From the NCBI RefSeq assembly GCF_000003815.2, contig NC_049981.1, positions 12,012,483 to 12,074,482 on the forward strand: a DNA stretch of 62,000 nt, read 5' to 3'. A program made the translations under genes and the position numbers. Every line of letters begins with the position of its first letter. Within the stretch, counting starts at the first letter, position 1. Of this stretch, positions 48,316-58,792 are shown piece after piece. The notes beneath the pieces were generated by a model that saw only the letters and a program-made list of their open reading frames with translations, was not told the DNA's origin and searched no databases. This DNA comes from Branchiostoma floridae. Its lineage: Eukaryota > Chordata > Leptocardii > Amphioxiformes > Branchiostomatidae.

Positions 48316-51300
48316 GTGGGTAGAGAGTTTATATCCAGGATATTCCATTTGAAAAACTCAAGAGTTCAGAACATGTTTGTTGTGTATGTTGTAACAGGTC
48401 TTACCTGATTTTGTTGTAACACTAACTAGTATAGGGTTTTGTTGGGATGCTGTAACAGATAGCCACCCTGTATCATTTTGAATGTTGTAACAGGTCCCAT
48501 CTTACATGATGTGCATTTCCCTCTGATTTGTTGTGCATGTTCTGGCAGGTCCCATTTTTACTAGTACATTTGCGTGTTGTACATGCTGTAACAAATATCC
48601 AGATTTGTTGTAACAAAAACCCAATATTGGTGAAGGCCACCCCATTGTGCATGTTGTAACAGTTGTCTTACCTAATTTGTCGTAACTGGGCATCCGTTCT
48701 GATTTGTGCATGTGTTAGCTGGGTTTCCCTTCTAATCCGTTCACAGTGCCTGTTGTAACAGGGCTTACCCTATGATTTCTGTTGTGCAAGGCCTAACGGA
48801 GCTTACCCTATGATTTCTGTTGTGCAAGGTCTAACAGAGCTTACCCTATGATTTCTGTTGTGCAAGGCCTAACAGGGCTTACCCTATGATTTCTGTTGTA
48901 CATGTTGTAACAGAGCTTAACCTATGATTTGTGTTGTGCATGTTGTAACCAGCACCATGGTGATGGCCACCCTGTGGCATTGTGCATGTTGTAACAGGTC
49001 CCCTCCGATTTGTTGAAGAAACTTGAAGGTCTGCAGTCGGAGGTTCAGCGTCAGATGAACAACAATGAGGCACTTCTCAGGGACCTCAAGAAGCAGAAAG
49101 ACCTGCTCAACAGTGAGTCAATTTCAAACGGAAAACACTGCACATTGATTTAAGCTTTTGCAATAGAAAGCAAAAGTTTTTAAAGTCTGCTGTTAGAGAC
49201 TAAATGCAAGACATCTAGATCTACTTCTAATAATTTTTTGCAGCATACTGAGTTGCTGGTTGGTGAGAGGTTGGCACAAAATCCATGTACATAAAACCAC
49301 AACAAGCATTTCTCAATTTAACATTCCAGTATGTTCTTTGTTAATTGATTCAAACCTTCTGTTTCTTATGACTATTCTTACACTCTTTGTTCACCATTCA
49401 TTTAAGGATAATCATGATATGTAGTAATATTTACATTTTCATGAAATATAATGGTTCACAATTATGGTTGGCTTCTTTTTAAAATATCTAATAGTATATG
49501 TACATCAGAACCAACAAATTTTAAAAATATAGTAGACGTGTATAAAAATTGACGCTTGCAAACACAACTATGACCAGTCTTAACATTTGTACCTTTACAA
49601 TGATGCATCCTGCTATGAAGTCTGTTTTTACCATGACCTGGCTTACATGTACATTTGTATAATGTGTATTGAGTTTTCCAGACACCCTCATTTACCTACA
49701 TGATAAAATCTAAATGGATTTCTGTCCTAATGGAGTGGACTTTGGGGATTGTAAACTAATTTGTTTGTATCTGCTGTTCATTATAAGATTGAAGTAAAAT
49801 ATCTGATAAAGTGATATGTAAACTATTTCAGGGTATAGAAATGGCAACACTGGAGTGCAGATGGACCAAGGGGGGAGGGTGAACAACTCGGTACGGATCA
49901 CACACAGACTGCAGTCTCCCGCTGGCGACGTCGTCATTCCAGTACTGGTCATCGCTTGTAACAGACCGACTGTCAGAAGATCGCTCGACCTGTTGGTCAA
50001 GTAAGTACAGCTCAAGCTCAATTCACAGTCTGAAACCGAACTGTCTTAGATGTACATATACAATCGCCATCACTCCACATACAGTTGTACGTACTAATTC
50101 TTAGGACAGGAAAAATACCAATTGGTTACTGTTGAATGATAGCAGATGTTATTTGAACATCTAACTGTTCACAAACCCTAACCAGTTTCTACCCTGGAAA
50201 ACCAGACTTTTAGCCAGGGCCAGCACAAAATTTGTTCTTATTCGTGCCCATCTAAGGTCCTCGGGAAGACCTGCCTTGACTGCCAAACAAATTTTGTGCC
50301 ACCCTGGCTTAGAGTCTGATTTTACAGGGTATCCAGTTGCTGGAGTATCTTTTGTATTGTGCTGCATATTAACTGGATGTCTATAACATTCTTACTCATA
50401 CAGTCACCTTTATTGGAAATACCAAACTCTGTTATGAATTTATGTATTAATTTAAAATTCTATCACTCACTAGAATGTTCTGGCCTTTACTCTGAAATAT
50501 GGTAATTAGAGTTACATGTACAGTGATAATAGATTCAAGACATTGCCCTGGTACCTGCTGCATGTAATTACAGATCTCTAATTCACCGGTAACTCTCAGA
50601 GGATACTAGAAAGGGGAAACATTCAGTGTGGTTTTCGTGGTGACCTGTTCACTGCAAACTGAAAACCACAGTGACTGCAAAAATTTTTGTTTGTTTTATG
50701 TTGAAGGTTTTCCTGATGATCTTTTCACTGCAAACTTAAAACCACTGCCAAAAGTTTGGTTCTGTCTTCTACGCTCCTACCCCTTGTTTCAACGACAAAC
50801 TAAAAGCTACCATGAACACTCCATTTTCTCCCCTCCGCAAAATTAAATCCTCCAGAACATTTCCCCTTTTAGATTTACAGTACTGGAAAATTTGGCTTTT
50901 CCCATTTGTACTTGAGTGCTAAATATGCCACATGCTTCAGCGTACCAAAGTAATTTGTATTGTTTGGGAATAAAGTTTGGCACTTATTTGTGTAGTTACC
51001 GTAACAATTTTCATTTCACAGAAGGGGACTCAATTCAATCATTGTCTGGGAATTTGATAGGGATGGTTGATTGTGAGAGTTGAAAGGAAGTTAAGAGAAT
51101 TAGCTTTTGGAAATTTAATACACACAGGACTGGTCAAACCTTAGTTTGCATATAGATTGGACCATGTTAGAAATGTGCGAGGGATTATGAAAAATCAGAT
51201 CTGCGCATGCATATCTAGAATGATGTTTTAGTACATTTGCATTACTAAATGCAAATGTACTGAAACATCTAAAGTAATATGAACATCAAAAGTAATATAA

Positions 51301-54300
51301 ACATCAAAAGTAATATAAACATCAAAGGTAATATAAATGACTGTCTTAAAAGACAGTCATTTATATTACCTTTGCTAGAAGGCAATGTTTTTGGTAGTGT
51401 TTTACATACATGTATGTACTACAGTGTCTAGCTGTATGTATATTTGGATTGGCAGCATAACACAAGAAACATATGATGGTTTGCCATGAAATTTGTTATT
51501 TACATGATGTACATGTAGGTCTTGGAAGAAATTGTTAGATTTTGGGCCCCCTGTTGGCTTTCAAGAGCAGAACCTGCATTTTCTCAAATGTCATGTTCTA
51601 GACATTAGCCATGGTCATGATAGCTATTGCATGTGCTCGAGACCAAATTTCGTAAGTTTGGGCCCTCTAGCGTCTTCGTTTGGAATTGCAGGAGACTTTG
51701 AAACAGGATGAGTTAGGAACGGATTGATGGTTTTTCGAGGGACCTGTTTTCTTTCAATACCATTTAATAGCATCAGTCCATGATCATCCTGAAGAAAAGT
51801 TGATGATCGATGTTGTAGGTGTTCACAAAATTATCCAGTTCAGATCCAGAATCTTCACCTCACATAGCAAAATGCCCCTGTGTGCACATGTGTCACAGTA
51901 TTCCTAAGAAGAAACTTGACTACTAGTACTGTAAACAATACTTTACGCTTGGAACCACATATATAACACTAGCAGTGACGCCTATTTGCAGTATGGAACA
52001 GAAAAATTGCCCAGTCATTATTGCCCTGAGGAAGGTGACAGGTGGTGACCAAAAGCAAATGCCGTTTGTTGTAGATAGAGAACTTAGATTGTCACATTTC
52101 ATACAAATTGAGGGATATACAATACATGTAAGGACATGAATGTCAGAATAGGTTACACCAAACATTTTATCAGTTAACGCTTTTTTTTCTTCAATAAACC
52201 CAATGGAGATTTGTACAACTTATTTTTGCTGACATGATGTGAACTGTTGTTACAGGCACCGGCCATCAGAACACCAGTTCCCTATTATAGTTAGTCAGGA
52301 CTGTGGCCATCAGGAGACTTCAACTGTCATCAAATCGTATGGAGACAAAATAGCACATTACATACAGGTAAGGGAAGATCATTTAGACAACTTTATACAC
52401 TGTAAATTTAGAAAGAAATTGCTCACTGCATATACTAGTAAGTGGATTTCTGGATCAGAGTAAACACTAGGCATGCGTTTTTGCATGTATGAAAGTCAAG
52501 CAGCTGAATGAAACCTTTTGGTTATTGTGGCTGCAGTTTCTGTGGTAGTGCAAAAGTGCCTCCTAGTGAGCAACAGTGGTACTACACCCAGGGTTGGGCA
52601 ATGTATTAGGTCAAAGTGGCAGCAAATGATTCAAAACATGACTTACCCTGACTAAGTTCAATCAGCAATATTTGTCCACTATCATTTGTTTTATTCATTT
52701 AATTTGATTTAATTTGTTGGTTCTCAGATTTTAGAAAAGAAATAAATCCTTAACTTAAAAACAAAACACAAAACATGATGATAATGATGTCTGAACTCCA
52801 GGTTTATGCCTAGTTTTGTGATGTCCACTTGCTATATTTTCACTTTTGAAATCTTAGAACCAATGAATTAAATTGGTGTGGCCCTAGTCATTGTTCTTTT
52901 AATTTGTAGACTTTTGTGTGGAAATATAATCATAGAACTAAGTTAACAACATTGTTTGGGTCAAAACCTCCATTCTTCTCTCGTTGATGCTTTTCAGCAA
53001 CCTGACCTGAGCGACATCCCAGTACCCCCCAACCACAAGAGGTTACAAGGATACTACAAGATCTCCCGCCACTACAAGTGGGCCTTGAACCAAGTCTTCA
53101 ACAGGCTTGGATATGGAAGTGTCTTAATAGTAGAAGGTTGGTATTATTTGAGGATACAAAATCACATTAATTTGATATATATGTGTGTCTGAAAATGGCA
53201 ATGCAATGCCAGCTTGTTAATTGTGCAGGGCTCATAACACCCGTCTTCAACATTTGAAGAGCATGAATATTTTTCAGATTCCATATACAAATACTTCAAA
53301 GTTTTGCACTGTAAACTTTCCCTGCAGTATTATGAATCACAGTTAATCTAGTTAACAGTGTACCAAAGCTTATGTTGTGGTGTGGCAGGGACAATGTATT
53401 GGTTGTTTGCTGAAATTTCTTCAAATTCTGACATCTTGCAAAAAAGCAATTACAAATACAAACATGTAACAGAAGAAGAGTATTTAGGCCACAGCAAGTT
53501 AGTGCTATGGGTGACACAATATTTAATGCGAGAGGGGAAAAACAAGATGGGAAAAAAACAAGATCATATCATCCAGAAAATTTACTTCCTGTAGCCATGT
53601 AGTGACAGTTTGGAATTCTGTGATTTTCCCTAAAAAACCCTTACTATATTTCGAAATTGTTGGTTTGTGTTTAATAGCATCATGTTTTGTTTTTCTGCAG
53701 ATGATCTAGACATAGCTCCTGACTTCTTTGACTACTTCCTGAGTACACTCCCACTCTTACAACAGGACTCCTCTCTCTGGTGTGTCTCTGCCTGGAACGA
53801 CAATGGCAAGGAACACATGACAGACACCAACAGACAAGGTCTGAAGTGGAAAGGTTTTTCTTGTGTTACATGTGAATGTGTTTTTGATAAGACCAAACTG
53901 TATGGATATGTGCGCGTGTGCGTGTGTATTTGTGCATGCCTACATGAACTTTGTATACATATATCTGGAAGAAGAATGATCCATTGAAATGGTGTAATGG
54001 CCAAGTTTTTCAAGGCTAAATAAAGGTTGAAAGATTTGATAATGGTTCTCCAATCTCATCTCATCTATACCTTAATCCAACTACATTGTATTAGACCATA
54101 GCAGAATCACAGAGGATCTGATAGCCACTTTACTCCACCCTTCTTCCACAAAAAATCATTTGATGATCCAAGTTATCATAGTTAAAGACAGGGAAATAAA
54201 GCTGCTGCGTGGTATGAAGGGCAGGCTTTACGTGTACCCTTGTGGCCCATCTTTTTAAATCCCTTCTTGCCCCTGTCCTTGGTGCTGAAAGTGTTTTCCG

Positions 54301-57300
54301 ATGTTTTCCCTGACCTTCTGTACAGAACAGACTTCTTCCCTGGGCTTATATTCACCCTTGTGGCCCATTGCTTTATTCACTCCTTGCTGCTGTCCTTGGT
54401 GCTGAACATGTTTTCCAATGTTTTCCCAGACCTGCTGTACAGGACAGACTTCTTCCCTGGGCTTATATTCACCCTTGCCATTTCTTTATTTACTCCTTGC
54501 TGCTGTCCTTGGTGCTGAACATGTTTTCCGATGTTTCTCCAGACTTGCTGTACAGGACAGACTTCTTCCCTGGGCTTATATTCACCCCTGTGTCCCATTT
54601 CTTTATTCACTCCTTGCTGCTGTCCTTGGTGCTGAACATGTTTTCCGATGTTTCTCCAGACTTGCTGTACAGGACAGACTTCTTCCCTGGGCTTATATTC
54701 ACCCCTGTGTCCCATTTCTTTATTCACTCCTTGCTGCTGTCCTTGGTGCTGAACATGTTTTCCGATGTTTTCCAGACCTGCTGTACAGAACAGACTTTTT
54801 CCCTGGGCTGGGCTGGATGATGCTGAAGAACCTCTGGGATGAGCTGGAACCCAAGTGGCCAGCCAGGTACAGTTTAATTTCTAAGGAGTAATTCTGGCTT
54901 GTTTTGTCTTTGTGATGTTTACCTTCACAGAAGGGAAACTTAATGCCTTCACAGAAGGGAAACATTTTGTTTTTGCTCAGTTTCCTCTTCTTCATCTCCA
55001 AACAAATAAGGTCAATGACCTGGACCCAACAGCTGTCACAATGGTTACTTGAAGTTTGGCACCCTGTGGTGTTTGGTTACATTAGTGGTAGAACAGAGCT
55101 GGAGTGCTGTTATGTGGCTGATTGTGTTTGATTCGGCAAGGTAAACATGATATATTGGCCTGCCTTTCAAGTTTTCATATTCTTATGTTTTTTAAGTATT
55201 GCATGGTGGGATATTTGTCTCAACATGTAGGTGCACAAGAATGTTGCAGGAAATATTCTGCATTTGCTTGCTAATGTTGGCTTTGTTGTAAAATGTATAT
55301 TTCTTGTTTGTTAGTTTCTGGGATGACTGGATGAGGCACCCTGATCAGCGTAAGGACCGGGCCTGTATACGGCCGGAAATCTGCAGGACCAGTACATTCG
55401 GCAGGGTGGGGGTTAGCAAGTAAGTTTCCACGGTTCTTTACAATGCCTAACATTTTTGTGTGGTATTGGTGCTTCCCTAGTGGCAATAGGTTTAATCTTC
55501 CAACTATCAATCTCTTTACACATGAATGTCAGTAATTTGCACATGGTTATAGTACACCTGTGTCAGACGTTATTGCAGTCCATGCATAACATAAATGTGT
55601 ACACACCTATTACAAGACTGAGATAATTTACTATGACAGCTGGGTTATTGTCTGATGATGTTGTCATGAATGAAAAGTTTTGAATGTTTCCATACTTACC
55701 CATGCCTTTATTGTCCTTCTTTCCACAGGGGCCAATACTTTGACAAACATCTGAAGTTCATCAAGCTGAACACCAAGCCTTTTGATTTTACGCATACCGA
55801 CCTTTCCTACCTCCTAAAGGTATGTACACAGCGCACATGGAACCTGTGGTTTTATTTTACATGCTATCAGGCTTTTCACAATCTATGTGCAAAGTGCAAC
55901 CTTTTTGCAGCTCTATGTCTTTAGGGATATCAGATATACGTAAGACATTTGTACAAAAATGAAATACTATTAGATATCACATACTTCCATGGACTAAAAG
56001 TACTTTCTAAAGGCCAGTGGTATAACTGAAAATTTGTGCAAATTTGTCTAAAAGCACCAAATTTGGCACACATGTTCTGAAGAAGTCCTCCAATTTTTCA
56101 ATTCCTGCAATTTCTGCCCAGAAACAATTTTATGCTATCTTTCGGACATTTTCAAAGCAAAGATGCCTCTCGCCTCACCACTATATCCAGATTTTTATTG
56201 AGTATGTTCAACATGTGTAGCAAATTTGGTGCTTTTAGACATATCTGCATATGTGGTCTGATTTTTCCAGTTTTGCTACTGGACTACTAGATAAGTAAAC
56301 TTTGTAAAATTTTGTTTTCAACCTACATTGTACTTTAAAAACAATTGTGATTCTTAAAACTGTATCTTTTATGAACTGCAAATTCAAAAGCTGAATACTT
56401 TTGATGTCTTGTTTCCAGGACAACTATGATAGAAGATTCATTAGTGAAGTATACAGATCACCCCAGCTAACTGTGAAAGAAGTCATCGCTAACCAACATG
56501 CCGAGCACAACGTTGTTAGAGTTCAATACAAGACCAAAGAGGAGTTCAAGGGTTTCGCTAAACAGTTGGGCATCATGGATGACTTGAAGGTGAGGTCTTT
56601 TTAATACTAAGCCATACAAACCTATTGTTTATGATGCACACTTTTTTTTCAAAAAGTCTCTTTTTTTCTAGAAATACAGAAATTTCCTTAAGCAGCTGGG
56701 CTTGTCTCACTGTGATTCTGACCTATAGAGAAGAGATACTGTAATAGTTACAGTCCTATTCATGTAACCTGTAACCATAGAGTGGCCTTTGGGTCACCTT
56801 GAAGTGACCTTTATGTCTTCTTAAGTGGTTTTGAGTGAAAAGGCTGTTCAGAAAGTTCTGCAAAATGAGAAGATACTTAGTATGTCCTGAAACTGCTGAA
56901 AAAAATAGCACGTGTTGGAAAACATCTTTGACAAAATGAGTTGAACTTTGCATCAAGTTTTTTTTAATTCATAGGACTGATATAATAGTTTTATGTCACA
57001 TTCTATATTATGCCCTGGTTTAGCATGGAATTGTAGTCCTGAATTTTAAGTGTATATTTTTTCTTTTTGACCTGCAAATCTGTTTGCTAACAGAATTCAT
57101 GTGGTGCCTCTATCTGATATTATTGCTCTAAATGATGAAGCTTAAAGGTGAACTGTACCCCATGTTTATTTCTTGTTTGTTTGTTTGTTTGTTTGTAGGC
57201 TGGTGTTCCAAGGGCAGGCTACCATGGCATTGTCAGCTTCATGTTCAAAGGTCGCCGGGTTCACCTGTCACCCCCCGCGGACTGGACACAGTACGACCCG

Positions 57301-57312
57301 TCCTGGAGCTAA
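48214..57312 (+). CDS. MGAT1: MGAT1, alpha-1,3-mannosyl-glycoprotein 2-beta-N-acetylglucosaminyltransferase (GnT-I)
   Basis: GnT-I (family GT13) transfers GlcNAc from UDP-GlcNAc to the alpha-1,3 arm of Man5GlcNAc2 in the medial Golgi, the step that opens hybrid and complex N-glycan synthesis. Eleven coding exons join in phase to 448 residues (human 445): 48214-48315, 48998-49112, 49832-50000, 52256-52367, 52998-53136, 53701-53838, 54776-54866, 55315-55419, 55729-55819, 56419-56589, 57199-57312. Seen: an N-terminal signal anchor (about 7-27), a stem, the UDP-binding [12 protein letters not shown] and IVSQDCGH, the metal-binding E212-D213-D214, [26 protein letters not shown] with the likely catalytic Asp 292, and the C-terminal GRRVHLSPP. 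An upstream non-coding exon exists, since 48136 follows an acceptor. The exon 6 donor (GTCTGA) is weak. Confidence 0.97.
48370..48997 (+). repeat. Tandem array in MGAT1 intron 1, multiplying the exon 2 acceptor
   Basis: The intron is built of repeated tgttgtaacag units, the sequence that forms the exon 2 acceptor. The longer block ggccaccc...catgttgtaacag occurs near 48461-48493, 48635-48662 and at the true site (ending 48997). The copy at 48493 continues with gtccca, close to exon 2's gtcccc, and a cctctgatttgttg block near 48520-48533 matches the start of exon 2 at 13 of 14 bases. A strict 38-bp sub-array (gcttaccctatgatttctg) starts at 48763, 48801, 48839, 48877 and 48915. Confidence 0.85.
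48998..50000 (+). CDS. MGAT1: MGAT1 exons 2-3: stem and start of catalytic domain
   Basis: Exon 2 (48998-49112) encodes a Leu/Lys/Gln-rich heptad-like stem ([15 protein letters not shown]) that looks like a coiled coil; the vertebrate stem also has a charged helical part but little identity. Its first codons (VPSDLL) are shared with the repeat array in intron 1. Exon 3 (49832-50000) finishes the stem and enters the GT domain with [21 protein letters not shown], the first nucleotide-binding strand. Confidence 0.93.
50190..50331. repeat. 142-bp foldback element in MGAT1 intron 3
   Basis: taccctggaaaaccagac and gtctgattttacagggta are inverted ends. The arms continue inward, with agcacaaaatttgtt opposite aacaaattttgtgcc. 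MITE-like, no coding. Confidence 0.85.
50625..50885. repeat. Dispersed repeat of the cgtggtgacc / gaacactccattttctcccc family, MGAT1 intron 3
   Basis: Contains gttttcgtggtgacc near 50633, repeated as ggttttcctgatgatc near 50707, and gaacactccattttctcccc at 50814. The last block is shared with 29810-29830 and 36583-36605. The right end is tttacagtactg. Probably a common foldback MITE. Confidence 0.6.
51222..51374. repeat. Two hairpins joined by an 18-19-bp tandem repeat, MGAT1 intron 3
   Basis: Hairpin 1 (51222-51269): 22-base arms with one mismatch around atttgcat/atgcaaat. Hairpin 2 (51323-51374): perfect 25-base arms (ending gactgtctt) with a 2-base loop. Between them aacatcaaaRgtaatat repeats three to four times, and its last copy runs into the second hairpin. 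Confidence 0.95.
51539..51720 (+). repeat. Dispersed repeat, second copy of the gggccc/gaaacagga family
   Basis: Two linked half-units: ttttgggccccctgttggc with aaatgtcatgttctaga, then tttgggccctctagcg with ggagactttgaaacagga. The same two-part order is seen at 61336-61526. Lies in MGAT1 intron 3. Confidence 0.7.
52256..54866 (+). CDS. MGAT1: MGAT1 exons 4-7: donor-substrate and metal site
   Basis: Exon 4 encodes [13 protein letters not shown], where Asp144 is the UDP-contact position of the family. Exon 5 encodes [18 protein letters not shown] and ends in VE. Exon 6 opens with [10 protein letters not shown], completing the EDD metal motif, and carries [16 protein letters not shown]. Exon 7 encodes [14 protein letters not shown] and ELEPKWPA. 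Exon 7's acceptor and first 36 bases are amplified in the tandem array that fills the end of intron 6. Confidence 0.96.
52695..52886. repeat. Relative of the 59.9-kb foldback, MGAT1 intron 4
   Basis: The right end gaattaaattggtgtggccc matches the right end of the 59889-60188 element, and atttaatttgttggttctc near 52705 matches its left arm. The left end is not clearly preserved. Confidence 0.5.
54240..54775 (+). repeat. ~117-bp tandem array in MGAT1 intron 6, multiplying acceptor plus exon 7 start
   Basis: Units at 54312, 54429, 54542 and 54659, with the true exon at 54775 (steps 117, 113, 117, 116), each carry polypyrimidine, an acceptor position and [12 protein letters not shown] codons, then diverge into intron (atattcaccc) where the real exon continues ggctgg. 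The first unit has lost AG (cctg|acc); the next three keep cag or ccag. Long overlapping open frames here are by-products. Use of an upstream acceptor would add the duplicated peptide and then stop or shift frame. Confidence 0.95.
55315..57312 (+). CDS. MGAT1: MGAT1 exons 8-11: acceptor site and C terminus
   Basis: Exon 8 encodes [23 protein letters not shown], including the presumed catalytic base. Exon 9 gives [14 protein letters not shown], exon 10 the [12 protein letters not shown] segment through [12 protein letters not shown], and exon 11 [25 protein letters not shown] and YDPSWS before TAA at 57310-57312. All joins keep phase. Intron 10 carries a pseudo-exon that looks like a copy of part of exon 10. 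Confidence 0.96.
56013..56285. repeat. Foldback element in MGAT1 intron 9
   Basis: tctaaaagcaccaaatttgg (from 56048) is mirrored by ccaaatttg-type sequence ending gtgcttttaga near 56239. Degenerate outer arms (cagtggtataactg, cagttttgctactgg) extend the pairing. No coding. Confidence 0.75.
56672..56728 (+). pseudogene. Possible decayed copy of part of MGAT1 exon 10
   Basis: After a strong acceptor-like tract (ctctttttttctag) the frame reads NFLKQLGL against GFAKQLGI of exon 10, then stops at TAG after 18 codons. At DNA level 56683-56703 agrees with 56553-56573 at 16 of 21 bases, 130 bp apart. Its phase is compatible with exon 10, so it could serve as an alternative last exon lacking the GRRVHL C terminus. 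The match is short, and chance is possible. Confidence 0.4.
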
Positions 57313-57835
57313 CACCATCCAACCATGGGGAACACAGCTCTCTGGACACTGCCACTTTCCATCAAGGGGGACTACATTTTCACTTTCAAATTGAGAAATT
57401 AGGTACAAACCAGGACCAAGGATGTTATATACATGTAGGAAGATGGCTTTGCCAGGGTCTACCACCCCTCCATAAGGAATGGTTTCATCCAACATTGACA
57501 AACTGACCACTACTGGACAATTCACCAATGAATCTTCTTCAGAAAAATGTTGTGCTGTTTGTTCTATTCCTTGAAAAATTTGAAAAAGAACTTATTATGA
57601 TTCTGTTGACACTTCATACTCAACAATGTTATGCTCAGAAAAACACTGTTGATGAATGATAGAACCTCCACCTCTTTGCAATGAAACACATCCACTCTCT
57701 ACCTTTGTATATGTTTTGAGATTTTAACTGCCGGGTACAAGTGTCTTGTAAAAGTGCAGTTCCTCTACAAGCTAAGTGTATGTACTATGTAATGTTTTCG
57801 TCCATAGATTGGAGACAATGTTCTCAAAAAATAAA
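57313..57835 (+). other. MGAT1: MGAT1 3' UTR with AATAAA at 57830
   Basis: The first AATAAA downstream of the stop lies at 57830-57835, giving a 3' UTR of about 0.5 kb. Further hexamers lie near 58053, 59449, 60542 and 60681, so longer forms are possible. Confidence 0.55.
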
Positions 57836-58581
57836 AGCCAGGGTCCAGAATGATGTAATAATACAAAAGATACCTGGTTTACATGCAATGTACAGTCATT
57901 CTATTTATACTAAGAATTGTAAAAACAACAGGATAGCTGAGGGTTAGTGCCCTACTAAAGCTGGCACAAAGTCTTTTTATAAAACATGAGTAATATTGCA
58001 ACTGAGATAGAATGTAAAGTTTACCCATGCTGTGCACAGTGAATTGTTAAGGAATAAATGAGTACCCCAGACATGAATTTTACTTTAGAAAACAGTGTAT
58101 TACCATTTTGAAACCATGAAAAGTGCTTCTGATAGCTCATAGTCATACATTGTAATAGGTTTTAACATCAATGTAGTAGCATTTCCTATGTGACATCAAG
58201 CACCATATTCTTTTATTGTGTTTCTTTGCATCATTACCAACTTCATAGCTGTATGTGAATATTGCGCCAATCTATGAAAAACAATTGTGGGAAATTTAGC
58301 AAGGTCAAAACCAATTGTACATTACCTAAAAGCTGATATTGTAGTCTTTTGCCAGTTTTATTTTAGTAAAGGCCATATTTTTTCATATATATGGTAAAAG
58401 ACATTCTGCCTGCTCTATACTGTAAGCAGCTAATTTTTACAAAACCTGAGATTAAAAGAAGGAGAGACAGATTATTCAAACGCCTGTGTGTTAAATATTG
58501 TCCTAGAACTCGATGAAGAACATTCAATTTAGGGGAAGGGGGTAAAGAGCCAGTCAAAAAAGACATGCTTTATAAACAAGG

Positions 58582-58792
58582 ATATACTGTAATTCCTGAT
58601 TTTTTTTCAATGTACTTTTATGTTCACGGTGACAACTGTAATGTGAACTTATCATTACCGATAACAAATGATTCGCCTTGGTGATGATAACAAATAATGC
58701 GTTCACCGTGAACATTTAGTTCAGAGAACAAGTTAAATTTTCTCACACCGTGAAAGTTTGGTACCGAGAAGACAAAGTGAATTACAGTATAT
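58582..58792. mobile_element. 211-bp foldback MITE with 14-bp perfect ends
   Basis: atatactgtaattc (58582-58595) is mirrored by gaattacagtatat (58779-58792). Inside, atgttcacggtga and tcaccgtgaacat form a second exact pair. No target duplication is obvious. Confidence 0.8.

Noticed and set aside
48763-48953. 38-bp direct repeats resembling a CRISPR array
   Set aside because: Repeats are contiguous with no unique spacers, in an animal intron; a minisatellite.
54240-54891. Overlapping open frames of 93-157 codons on both strands
   Set aside because: They are produced by the ~117-bp tandem array and contain repeated exon 7 codons joined to intron sequence.
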